In this document: in pieces, positions 34,695 through 44,569 of the stretch | How the letters are laid out: every line of letters begins with the position of its first letter | Position numbering within the stretch: position 1 is the first letter of the stretch | DNA from: Labia minor | Lineage: Eukaryota > Arthropoda > Insecta > Dermaptera > Spongiphoridae | NCBI GenBank assembly: GCA_963082975.1 | Contig: OY720345.1 | Location: forward strand, 79,701,034-79,765,033 | Reading direction: 5' to 3' | Length of the DNA stretch: 64,000 bases | Notes under the pieces: model-generated | Databases searched by the model: none | What the model saw: only the letters and a program-made list of their open reading frames with translations | Told to the model about the DNA's origin: nothing | Program-made: the position numbers and the translations under genes

Positions 34695-35397
34695 CAGGGT
34701 GATTATTTGAAAGCACATAGATATTTATTGAAATTACTTACAGAATTGAGAAAGGTGTTATTTTATTACAAAACACATCAAGTTTAACATATGAGTGTCA
34801 TTTTGGTTCGATGTGACTGCCTTGGTAATGGGACAAACATCTCACCGATAATCGATTTCTTGCCTCACTCGTTTCAGCATATCAGTAGTAACTTGTGTAA
34901 CTGCTGCGTGGATCCGATTGATCTGAGGGATTAAAAAGTTTTCCAGCATATCATGATAAACAATTCCATTGAAAATTTTTTCCATGAAGGAAAAAGGGCC
35001 GTACATTTTAAAATAACTGACGGCACAACAAACGTTTACTTTTGGACTGTCACTTACGTGTTCAATACTTGCATTTGGATTCTCGCTACCCCAAATTATA
35101 CAATTGTGAGTGTTCACCTTACCATTAACAGGAAACGTTGACTCATCGCTAAAAATTATTTTCTTAAGGAATGTCTCGTCTGCCTCTATCCATTCAAACA
35201 TTTCGACACAGAATTCACTACGAGCTACCTTATCTAAGTCACTAATTTGTTGCAGTCACATCAAACCAAAATGACACTCATATGTTAAACTTGAAGTGTT
35301 TTGTAATAATAAAATGACACCTTTCTCAATTCTGTAAGTAATTTCAATAAATATCTATGTGCTTTCAAATTTGTAAAGTCCTTTTATAATCACCCTG
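34695..35397 (-). mobile_element. Tc1-like element with long TIRs, internally deleted
   Basis: The ends read CAGGGTGATTAT, flanked by TA at 34693-34694 and 35398-35399. TIRs extend about 125 bp on the left and 145 bp on the right. The right arm has a further 17 bp near its tip (around CTTTACAAA) that the left arm lacks. The inside holds one transposase fragment on the minus strand. The element is too short for a full transposase gene. Confidence 0.9.
34842..35201 (-). pseudogene. Tc1-like transposase fragment
   Basis: The 119-residue frame carries LKKIIFSDESTFPVNGKVN with the first catalytic aspartate, then IIWGSENP and VNVCCAVSYFKMYGPFSF, as in Tc1-like DDE transposases. It has neither the N-terminal HTH domains nor the second and third acids. 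The tail MLKRVRQEIDYR is the family's C-terminus, so the middle was deleted. Confidence 0.75.
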
Positions 35398-36049
35398 TAT
35401 ATATATATATATACTTAAGAAAATAAGAATAAAACAGAATGCATAACAAAGACAAAAAATAATTATTTTGATAGTAATATTAGTAGATTTCTGTATTAAA
35501 GTTTATTGAAATTCATTGGATTAAGGAAAACAAAAATGATATATATTTTATGAAGTAAGTATTATCTTATAAATATATTAATGCAGTGGTTCTTAAACTG
35601 TGGTCCGCGGACCCCTGGGGGTCCGCGAAGCCTTTACTGAGGGTCCGCGGTCCTCGGAAAAAAATCATCGTAAAAATATATACATATATAAATATTTAAA
35701 GTTCATTGTTTAACTATATCCTCCTAGAGAATTACGGCTATAATTTAATACTATTAATAATACTATTTTATTTTATTAAATTGATAATTATGTCAATTAA
35801 TTTTTTGTGAATAAATAAACATATATAAAAAACTATATATAAAATTTGAATTTTCATCCATTCATTCATTTAAAATCATTTTTCGATTGTTCCTTTAAAA
35901 TAACCCCTCTTAGGGGCTCGGAAGGGGAGGCATATAAGGGAATTTTCTTTCACTTTGTTATTGGGGAAAACCAGGGGAGGGGACAGTCTTACCCGGAAAA
36001 ACCCAAATTGTCAGCGTCCACTCTGGGGTTTTAAACAGTTTTAAAGCAA

Positions 36050-36165
36050 ATGTTAATTATAAGTTCATTTCTCAACGAGTTGTATCTTTAAATTATTTTT
36101 ATTAATGTTAATTATAAGTTCATTTCTCAACGAGTTGTATCTTTAAATTATTTTTATTAATTTAA
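36050..36165 (+). repeat. 55-bp tandem duplication inside the hAT element
   Basis: The stretch beginning TGTTAATTATAAGTTCATTT and containing CTCAACGAGTTGTATC occurs twice head to tail in the 5' non-coding part. A second, shorter duplication around TTAGAATCAAATTACGAAAT lies at about 36353-36405. Confidence 0.85.
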
Positions 36166-36634
36166 TTAATTATAATTAAATTATAGCTAATAATAGTTTA
36201 TTATAGCTAATAATTTTTTTTAATTTTTAGTGTAATTTGCATGATCATTATTTTATAAAAACACTAAACACATTTTGCAATTTCCCAGAAAGGCTGTTTT
36301 TGAGAGTAAGTATAAGTTAGTTTTATGAATAAAAAATATTTATTTTAATAATATTTTAGAATCAAATTACGAAATTAATAATATTTTAGAATCAAATTAC
36401 GAAATATATTTATTATATAAATTAATATTCATTTAAAATGATATTAAATCATTTATTTAAAATGATTTAAAACATTTATTAAAATGATTTAAAACATTCA
36501 TTTAAAATGATATTAAAACATTCATTTAAAATCATATTAAAACATAGCTAGTAAATAATAATTCGTTATATTTATATTATATTTATATTATATTTATATT
36601 ATTGTAGTTCAATGTTAATAAATTACTCCATAAA

Positions 36635-38494
36635 ATGGATCGTTGGCTACAAACTGGTTCAACACAGAAACGGAAAGAATCAGATGATGAGGCATCAACA
36701 GCAAACTCTACCAAGAAACGCAAAACTAGAAAATATTCGGATGATTATTTATCATTTGGATTTACTTATATTTGCAACAATGATGTGGAAAGACCAGTCT
36801 GCGTTCTATGTCAGGAAAGTTTATCCAATGAAAGTATGAAACCTGCTAATCTCAGACGTCATTTACAAACAAAGCACAGCGAGCATGTTAGTAAGTCTAT
36901 CGAATTTTTTAAAATGAAAAAAGAAGAACTTAATTCAAGTCAGAAATTGATGGTAAAGACGGGATCTGGTGGTATGAGTAAGAAAGCAGTAATGGCATCA
37001 TATGAAGTAGCTCTACTTATTGCTAAAGCAGGAAAGCCGCATAATATAGCAGAGCAATTAATTCTTCCTGCTACAAAAGTAATTACAAATATAATGTTAG
37101 GAACTAAAGCAGCAAACGATATAAATTTGATTTCATTATCAAATGATACGGTTAAGAATAGGATTGAAGACATGTCATGTAATATAAAAGAAGAATTAAT
37201 ATCGAGAGTGCGCAAAAGTCACTATTACTCATTACAATTGGATGAAAGTACTGATGTCACTAATAATGCCAATTTGTTAGCTTTCATTAGATATGAGTTT
37301 GAAAATCAAATACAAGAAGATGTATTGTTTTGTGATTCACTACCTTCACGAACGACAGCTAATGACATATTTAACAGTTTGAATAATTTTATAACCGAAA
37401 ATGAAATAGAGTGGCCAAAATGTGTTGGAATTTGCACTGATGGTGCTCGTGCAATGTCAGGTACAAGAACTGGATTGATTGCTCTTATTAAAAATGTTGC
37501 GCCTCAGGTTGTTTGGAATCATTGCTGCATTCACAGAGAATCATTAGCAGCCAAAAATATGTCACCAGATTTGAAAAGAACATTAGACGAAGTAGTTAAA
37601 ATTGTCAATTTCATTAAGGCTCGTCCACTTAATTCCAGAGTTTTTAAAATTTTGTGTGAGGAAATGGGTAGTCAACATACACATTTATTATTACATACAG
37701 ATGTACGTTGGTTGTCCCGCGGGAAAGTACTCATTCGCCTTTTTGAGCTTCGAGATGAAATACGATTGTTTTTAATAGATGCGCATTTTGAACTGACCGA
37801 ATGTTTCAATGATTTTATCTGGTTAGCTAAGGTGGCTTACTTGACTGATATTTTTACAAAATTGAACGAACTTAATTTGAGCCTGCAAGGTACTGTTGTA
37901 AATATATTTAAAGTTGAAGATAAAATAGAAGCAATGATTAAAAAAATCGACTTGTGGTCGAAACGCATCCAGAACGGTGTATATGAGTCTTTTCCAACTC
38001 TCAATGATTTCATAGAAAGCTCCAGTGAAAAATTGCTTAATCAAACGCGTCAATTATTTGTTGAACATTTAATTACTTTGAAAAGCAACTTCAGGAAGTA
38101 TTTTTCTACTCCTGATCCTTGCAATAACTGGATCAGAGATCCATTTAATATGGAAATTACAAATGCTAAACATTTATCTGCACCTGAACAAGATATTCTC
38201 GTGGAATTATCATGTGATACAACTTATAAACTAAAATTTAACAAAACTGAATTGAGCAACTTTTGGTTACTTCTCAGGTCAGATTATCCTGCGCTTGCAA
38301 ATAAAGCACTTCAACACTTGATTCCATTCTGCACAACATATTTATGCGAACAAGCTTTTTCGGTACTATTTTATATTAAGTCTAAATATAGAAACAAATT
38401 AAATGTAGAGCCGGATCTTAGATTAAAAGTTTCCAATATTAAGCCAGATATTGAGATTCTTGTTTCAAGAAAACAACTGCATACATCTCATTAA
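36635..38494 (+). CDS. hAT transposase (ZBED5/SCAND3-like)
   Basis: The 619-aa frame encodes a hAT-superfamily cut-and-paste transposase. A BED-type zinc finger near the N-terminus (C56, C59, H76, H81) binds the element ends. The RNase H-like core follows, with catalytic candidates D203 (LQLDESTDVT), D269 (CTDGARAMSG) and E572 (TYLCEQAFS). Family landmarks are the CxxH motif C297-H300 and R358-W359 (DVRWLSRGK) after the second aspartate. The insertion domain lies between, and the C-terminal dimerisation motif is YLCEQAFSVLFYIKSKYRNK. Length is normal for the family. The start MDRWLQTGS matches the usual MDRWL- start of relatives. No intron is needed. Such genes have repeatedly been domesticated, but intact ends and target duplications here argue for a real transposon. 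Confidence 0.93.
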   Translation: MDRWLQTGSTQKRKESDDEASTANSTKKRKTRKYSDDYLSFGFTYICNNDVERPVCVLCQESLSNESMKPANLRRHLQTKHSEHVSKSIEFFKMKKEELNSSQKLMVKTGSGGMSKKAVMASYEVALLIAKAGKPHNIAEQLILPATKVITNIMLGTKAANDINLISLSNDTVKNRIEDMSCNIKEELISRVRKSHYYSLQLDESTDVTNNANLLAFIRYEFENQIQEDVLFCDSLPSRTTANDIFNSLNNFITENEIEWPKCVGICTDGARAMSGTRTGLIALIKNVAPQVVWNHCCIHRESLAAKNMSPDLKRTLDEVVKIVNFIKARPLNSRVFKILCEEMGSQHTHLLLHTDVRWLSRGKVLIRLFELRDEIRLFLIDAHFELTECFNDFIWLAKVAYLTDIFTKLNELNLSLQGTVVNIFKVEDKIEAMIKKIDLWSKRIQNGVYESFPTLNDFIESSSEKLLNQTRQLFVEHLITLKSNFRKYFSTPDPCNNWIRDPFNMEITNAKHLSAPEQDILVELSCDTTYKLKFNKTELSNFWLLLRSDYPALANKALQHLIPFCTTYLCEQAFSVLFYIKSKYRNKLNVEPDLRLKVSNIKPDIEILVSRKQLHTSH

Positions 38495-38889
38495 ATATGT
38501 AAGTTATATTTAATGAGATAGATGCAGTTATTTTTTAAAATATTTCTTATTTAATATTTTCTGAAAAAAATTATAAAATATTTATATGAATTTAATGTAA
38601 GTACCCATTATAATTTGTGAGATTTGTTGCTATGACAATGTTTGTATTTTCTTTCTTCAATATTATAATTTCTAATAAAATGTGTTCTACAATATGCAAA
38701 AAAATCGTTATTCACCAATCACTGTTAGAAATATTCATCATATATCCTTGTCCTTATGAGATCGTAAGCCAGAAATTAATTAATAAAATGACGTAAAGTA
38801 CCTAAAGTTGTGATGGGGGTCCGTCAAAAAAAATTTTTTCAAGTGGGGGTCCGTGGAGTACATAAGTTTAAGAACCTATGTATTAATGT

Positions 38890-39630
38890 ATAAGCGGGTG
38901 CTCTCAGACGTTAATATCATAGTCATATTAGTGATTAAATATTTCTATTTCAATCTTTTTTTAAGAAAATATTCTTAGACTTGGCGACGTATTTATTTCT
39001 CTATATATAAGAATATAGAGAGAGAGGAATAAATACACATATATATTGAGAATTCATATTTTTAAATAAAGAAACAATCAAATGGAGGTAATTTAAACGG
39101 AAAAGAACAAAATGATGTCGTGAAATTGGTAAATGCAATTTGTGAATAAAGGTAGTTAGAAAAAAATCGACAAATATAAAAAAAAAACTGTTCTTCTCCC
39201 CTCCTCCCGAGTCTCTCTCAATTCGTTCATCTACAGACTGAAGCTGCTTGGTTATCATATAATTGAATTCCATTTCATTATACCAACTTTTTTTTTAAAA
39301 AATAAACAAAACAGTAAAATGTAAATAATAAAAAAAAATTCAAATCTTTTTCTTTCTTTTTCGTTTTTTCGCTAATTAAAAGATATTAAATTTATATTTT
39401 CTAAGATCATTCTAACCTATTAATAGAAATTCTACACTTCTTCTCTTTCGTTATTCCGTTTGAAAAGAAAAAATATTAAAAGAAATAATTATATCTAATT
39501 AAAAGTTATAATAGTTGATAATGGTTGGTAATGATGAAAATGATATTGATGATGATAAGGGCAATTGTAAATTAATTTATCAATTGGAGATTTTTTAAGT
39601 TTAATTTTATTTCTAATTATAATATATATA
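38890..39630. other. Non-coding DNA without firm features
   Basis: AT-rich. A long pyrimidine tract ending CATCTACAG (39189-39234) looks like a strong 3' splice site, but the text after it gives neither a convincing exon nor a donor. GATGATGAT-type simple sequence lies near 39530-39560. Confidence 0.45.
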
Positions 39631-39631
39631 T

Positions 39632-39918
39632 AACCTCTGACTTTTGTACGTCCTACGCAAGGGCAACGCCTATCAAGTCGGTTATATCAACTAGGTGTCC
39701 TATGATCAGTAGAACGAGTCCTATCAACCTTTACCTTGATTTTCTTGATCGGAGGCGCTACTTTTTATCAAGTAGCTTCTCAATGTTGATCCCGGAGGCT
39801 GGGTTGACTCCGTCCCATAGACCCCAGCTAGAGAAATTCCCTTGCCAGACCCGGGACATGAACCCGGGACCACGTGAGTGTGAGACACCGACGCTAGCCT
39901 CTCACCCAGTGGCGCCTC

Positions 39919-39919
<1 letters not shown>
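39632..39919 (-). repeat. tRNA-derived SINE, full-length copy
   Basis: The minus strand begins GAGGCGCCACTGGGTGAGAG and runs through GTGGTCCCGGGTTCATGTCC, a B-box-like block in a CCCGGGT context. It ends AAAAGTCAGAGGTTATATAT. AT-rich AATATATATA lies on both sides, a possible target duplication. About 290 bp. A TA tract follows at 39923-39951. Confidence 0.65.
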
Positions 39920-39957
<38 letters not shown>

Positions 39958-39966
39958 TAACAACAA

Positions 39967-40898
39967 ATAAGTTGACCTGTGGCCAGGTCCGAACCGACCG
40001 ACGGTTTGATATAAATTAATTTCCAGCTACAGAAACAATTTCAAATAATTTTAATATATCTATTAATGTAATAAAAAACAGATATGGATAGAACATAAAT
40101 ATTTTTAATTTTATTTTATTTATAATATATAGCTGAAGTAGCCGGCGTTACCCGGCGTTACCCGAGGCTGTGACGTCATGAAGGGCTGGGTGAGGTCATA
40201 TAATTTTAAATTAAGAAAAACATAATGAAGATGATTTTTCCCGAGGATAAAACCAATACATTCGTGGTGATATGTAAAAAAATCTCCTCATGTGAAATTT
40301 GGTGTGAAAATAACCCTTCCCTTCCTATCGTCGATCGCTAATACTACCACTTCCGGTTTCCGGATTTGTACCAAAAGTTGATCAATTCATCCCACTGATG
40401 CATTAAGTAAATATACCAAATTTCATCAAAATCGGTTGAGCCGTTCAGGCTGTACACATCTATACGGACAGACGGAAGGACGGACGGACGCACGGACAGA
40501 CATCATGCTAAAAATACTTTTTTCTGTTAAGAAAATGCATGATTCGTGGTGATATATAAAAAAATCTCCTCATGTGAAATTTGGTGTGAAAATAACCCTT
40601 CCCTTCCTATCGTCGATCGCTAATACTACCACTTCCGGTTTCCGGATTTGCATCAAAAGTTGATCAATTCATCCCACTGATGCATTAAGTAAATATACCA
40701 AATTTCATCAAAATCGGTTGAGCCGTTCAGGCTGTACACATCTATACGGACGGACGGACGGACGGACGGACAGACATCATGCTAAAAATACTTTTTTCTG
40801 TTAAGAAAATGCATGATTCGTGGAGATATGTAAAAATCTCCACATGTGAAATTTGGTGTGAAAACAATACCTCCCTTACTATCGTCGGTCGGTAAAAA
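39967..40898 (-). repeat. Helentron/HINE-like element H1 with internal tandem duplication
   Basis: Both H1 ends are intact: TTTTTACCGACCGACGATAG, and CGTCGGTCGGTTCGG plus the hairpin. A middle block of about 287 bp (40260-40546) is repeated nearly unchanged at 40547-40835, each with its own ACGGACGGACGG tract. A GCCGGCGTTACCCGGCGTTA patch (40142-40165) is inserted in the 3' half. Confidence 0.7.
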
Positions 40899-40939
40899 TT
40901 GGATTTGAATAATAATAATAATAAAATAATAACCTCTGG

Positions 40940-42600
40940 TTTACGTTAGGATTGGTTTTAGAATGAGAAAAAAATGGGGAATCGCAACTTAGAAGTTATC
41001 AGCCCAAGGGTTTGATTCCAACTCCATTCCCTTGGCCGAGAGCGAGGTTGGTCATACACATATTGAGAATCTCTTAATGGTTTTGGGTTGCCCCGTCGGG
41101 CAGAACCTCCCAGGAGACAAAATAGAGATAGAATAAAAACAATAACAAACCAATCTTAAAATTAAACAAATTACGCCCGTAGCATTCTCCCTCTCTGGCT
41201 TCGTCGTCGAAGAACCTGATACCAAATTTGGTTCCTTCCTTAAGCCTTTCTCTACGCCTCATAGGGGCAATTGGAGGTTGTTCAGATAAGGAATAGAGTT
41301 TAAGGACTGATAGATGCCTAAGGAGGTTGCGGGTTTATCAAGAGAGTCAATCTCAAATGACACGGGAGATTTATTTTTTATGATTAGGTACGGTCCATCA
41401 CTCCTGGGGGTAAATTTTATGATTATGCGCGTTACTTTAAGAGTCAAGTGTTACCCAAACACGATTTCCAGTAGAATATGTATGATCTTCGTGACGAGAA
41501 CAACTTTCTCTGATCCTGTTTACCTTCCACTCTCTCTCTCTCTCTTATGTGATTTAAATTATTGACAACCTCTTTCATTGCAGAATTTATATGTGGGGAA
41601 TGGATGATCTCCAGTTGGAATATAATGTTCAACAAGAAATTAGATTTTACGAGTTGGGACTTGTAGTAGGATCCAAGTCTGAGATGCGAATTCAAATTTC
41701 TCTGAAGGCTTTTCAGAAAAGAACCAAACGTTTTGTTTTGGATCCAGAACAACTGTAGTTTGAATCAGGAATTCAATTTGTACATTTTGTTTTAATCACA
41801 CCAGGTTTATCACAACCATAAGAATTTATTGGGCTTTTCGGTTTGGGCCTATATGAATAGTCCACCTTTCAAGGGGGGTTTTGAATTTTTTTTTTCCTTT
41901 TGGCCTTAAATTATCAAAGGGATCAAATTTATCAATTAGCTCCAAAGGATTTTTTAATTGTTTCCACTCTTCGAAATACTGGAGATTGCATTCAGGGGAA
42001 ACTTGTCTTTTAATTTGGTTTGATATTATTAGCTCCTTTAATTCGTCAAACGTATCAAGTTCCAAGTCATTCAAAAAAATTTAAAATTGTAAAATAAAAA
42101 TCCTTCCTCGTTTCATTTGCTTGTTTATCAGTAAAGTAGAAGCTTTATCTCATTTTTGGGTTATCTTGAATGTGCCAAATGTGGCACTTATTGGTTTTGT
42201 TCAATATTTAAAACATTTATCTGCCTTTGGATTATAAATAGGTAAATATTGATATCAATTTGGAGTTTGGGATCGGGTCTGGTTTCTGTATTTGGATGCG
42301 GGTTTTTCACTTGTGTTAGACGAAGGTTCTCAAGCTCAAATGCTCATTCTTCTTTTCTAAATTATTTCTTATAAAGTTCTTCTTTCCTTCTTACTTCTAT
42401 TATCGTATTTAACATGTCTTTTACCAATTCTTCTTTGTAATTGGCGGAAAAAATTATTTCTTGTTTTAGTTCAAAAATTTTATGCGACTGAGTGACTGGT
42501 ATATTCAATTCTTCAGTCAATGTATTTAAATCTTCTCCACGTGCCTTATTTAAGAAAGCCATATTTAGTAGGGATTTGAGAGGATATTGCTGAAAAATGA
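40940..42600 (-). mobile_element. Gypsy-type LTR retrotransposon fossil
   Basis: The minus strand keeps, in order, a gag-like N-terminus (MAFLNKARGEDLNTLTEELN region), further gag-like text, an integrase C-terminal motif (KFTPRSDGPYLIIKNKSPVS), a purine tract and what looks like the start of a 3' LTR (TGCTACGGGCG, 41184) running left. Most of pol is missing. It is heavily degraded, with a large internal loss and many breaks. I did not find a matching 5' LTR. Likely old. Confidence 0.65.
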
Positions 42601-42984
42601 GGAAAAAGAAAAAAATTTAAAGTAACTAAACAAGCAAAACAACAACACAATAAAAATTATCTTATTAATTGTAAAAATAAAAACAATTTTTCAAATTAAT
42701 AGTTAAATTAATAATATATGTATATATATATATAACAAAGTATACATGAAAAGAAAATTAAATTTAAGTACCAAATATAATGCAAAGATATGAAAATAAC
42801 TTATTGAAATGTAAAAAAAATAAAAAAAGTGAAAAAAAAATTAATTAATTAATTAAAACACCACAAAACTACTCTCTGTACTCTGTCTCAGTTTTTGTTG
42901 TGTCTTGATCAGCTGATGAAAGTAGATTTCTTAATTTTTAGGGCTTAGAGTGGACAGGATTTTGGGCCACGACTTATATTATTT

Positions 42985-43055
42985 ACTAGCTGCTTCGAGC
43001 GCCTTCGGCGCTCTCCACACCTAGACGGGGGCTCCGCCCCCTGTACCCCCCCGAG
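42985..43055 (+). repeat. Repeat R4, 5' fragment fused to LINE
   Basis: ACTAGCTGCTTCGAGCGCC is followed by a hairpin and CACACCTAGACGGGGGCTCC, as at 8952. The R4 text stops abruptly at CCCCCGAGTG, where LINE text starts. Confidence 0.55.
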
Positions 43056-43605
43056 TGTCCCTATTCTGAGCTATAACCATCTAACTCCTACCCTGTCCCA
43101 TCTCTCTCACGTTCCTTCCTACATTGTCCGCCCTGTTCACAATTGGTCTTCCAAACGGACGTTTTCCAATGGAACTCCCCACCAATATATTTTTCCTCTC
43201 CCATTCTAGTCATGTGCCCTGCCGATCCCAGCCTTCTCGCTTTTATAACCCTAACTATATCTAGAGATGCATAGAGGTCATGCAATTCCTTGTTATGCAG
43301 TCTCCGCCATTCCCCGGTGTCCTCATCTTTCTTTGGTCCATAAATGCTGGGAAGAATCCTATTCTCAAATACTCTGAATCTACTCTCATCTCCCAGGGTT
43401 ATAGACCATGCCTCCCACCCATATAATACAATTAAAAATTTAATAATTTTGATCCCCTTTGATAATAATTTCCAGATTGCAACCTCGATTTAAATTCTTT
43501 GCAAATATTATTATCTCTGATACTAATTATTTTGTCTTATCACTATTAATTTCAAACCCCATCAATTTTCCTGCCTCGATTAATTTTTTTATGCTACTTT
43601 AAATG
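43056..43605 (-). repeat. Non-LTR retrotransposon fragment (ORF2 C-terminal part)
   Basis: The minus strand reads GWEAWSITLGDESRFRVFEN, RILPSIYGPKKDEDTGEWRR, LHNKELHDLYASLDIVRVIK and ARRLGSAGHMTRMGEEKY, the well-known tail of arthropod endonuclease/reverse-transcriptase LINEs. Weaker upstream text includes KLMGFEINSDKTK, from the end of the RT domain. Stops and frame changes show it is a dead copy. The clade (RTE/Jockey-like) is not settled by this piece. Confidence 0.8.
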
Positions 43606-44015
43606 TTATTAATTTATTTTAAAAAAAATCAGAGTAAACAAAATAAAAATAAAATATAAAATTAGCATAACACTAAACTACTATAAAAATAATATTAAAA
43701 AATATATTATATATTAAAATCTTACGTGAAAATCCAATTATGAGATCAAATTTTCTTAATTAAAATAATTTACTCACATAATCTTAAAAATTAATAGTAT
43801 TAAATTATAGCCGTAATGTGAATGTTTTCAAAGTTTAAAAGGCCAATAAGATCAATTGAGATATTGTAAATATCAATAGATATATAAAAAGATTTTTATC
43901 TGCACATTGCTCAGAATTTAAATTACCGCCAAATTATCGCCACCAGCGCCTCTATCATCTAGTATGGTAACTAAACTATTTTTAATTAATATTCTTTATA
44001 ATTTTTTTAAAATTT
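43606..44015. other. AT-rich DNA without recognised features
   Basis: No supported gene or repeat, apart from the small mixed patch CGCCACCAGCGCCTCTATC at about 43938. Confidence 0.5.
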
Positions 44016-44019
44016 TTCT

Positions 44020-44190
44020 AATTAAAAAATCGAAAATCGGGCTTCGAGGTCTGGTGGCCAGCCCCTTTGTGCTTCCGTGTAAAAAATTCCAGGTCCCTGC
44101 GAGCGATAGTTTTTGCTGGAGAGCTCGGTCAAACAAACACACAGACAAACAAACAGACACATTACACTTGCTTTTATTATTATAGATTTA
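44020..44190 (+). repeat. Repeat 3' end, R4-like
   Basis: Text such as GGTCCCTGCGAGCGATAG, then CAAACAAACACACAGACAAA and CATTACACTTGCTTTTATTATTATAGAT, has the same plan as the R4 ends at 6085 and 10685, but the sequence differs. It is probably a related family. Confidence 0.4.
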
Positions 44191-44394
44191 TTTATTTTTC
44201 GTTTTAAAATTTTATTTTAATATTAATTATTATTTTTAATAGATTTTAATAATAATAGGATATTTCACTGGTAACATAAAATAAAACAATATTAAATAAT
44301 AGGTATATTATATTTTTTAAATATGCATAAGTAGATTTTAATTAATCTTTAAGTGTAATTCTGCAAACAGATCAAAATTTGCTCTAAAAATTTA

Positions 44395-44560
44395 TTTCCC
44401 AGCAGGGCCCGTTCTAGAGGGCTGCAAACCGGGCATTTGCGAATATGAAGGGCGGCATTTTGGTTATGAATCTAATAAATTTTACGAATGTAGGGGCGGC
44501 AATTTATTCTATTGCCCCCGGGGTACCCTAAATGCTGGAGCTCCCAGGACCATTTATTAA
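44395..44560. repeat. GC-rich short repeat, unclassified
   Basis: GCAGGGCCCGTTCTAGAGGG starts a patch with GGGCGGCATTTTGG and GGGGCGGCAATTTA words and ends around CTCCCAGGACC. The composition is unlike its surroundings. It looks like a small DNA transposon remnant, but no clear ends were found. Confidence 0.3.
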
Positions 44561-44569
44561 TCACTTATT

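Larger units (their letters stand above)
35584..38880 (+). mobile_element. hAT transposon, whole-looking (3,297 bp)
   Basis: The left end CAGTGGTTCTTAAACTGTGG pairs with the minus-strand right end CATAGGTTCTTAAACTTATG. Perfect 8-bp target duplications, TATTAATG, lie at 35576-35583 and 38881-38888. Subterminal GGGGTCCGCG and GGGGTCCGTGG words lie near both ends and are likely transposase binding sites. It holds one uninterrupted transposase gene (36635-38494). Nothing seen would stop it from being active, but mobility cannot be judged by eye. Confidence 0.93.

Noticed and set aside
36940-37215. 91-codon minus-strand frame
   Set aside because: Shadow of the hAT transposase gene on the other strand.
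39189-39234. Strong pyrimidine tract and CAG acceptor
   Set aside because: The following sequence hits a stop quickly and has no donor; probably chance.
41314-41565. 83-codon plus-strand frame
   Set aside because: Antisense to the gypsy fossil.
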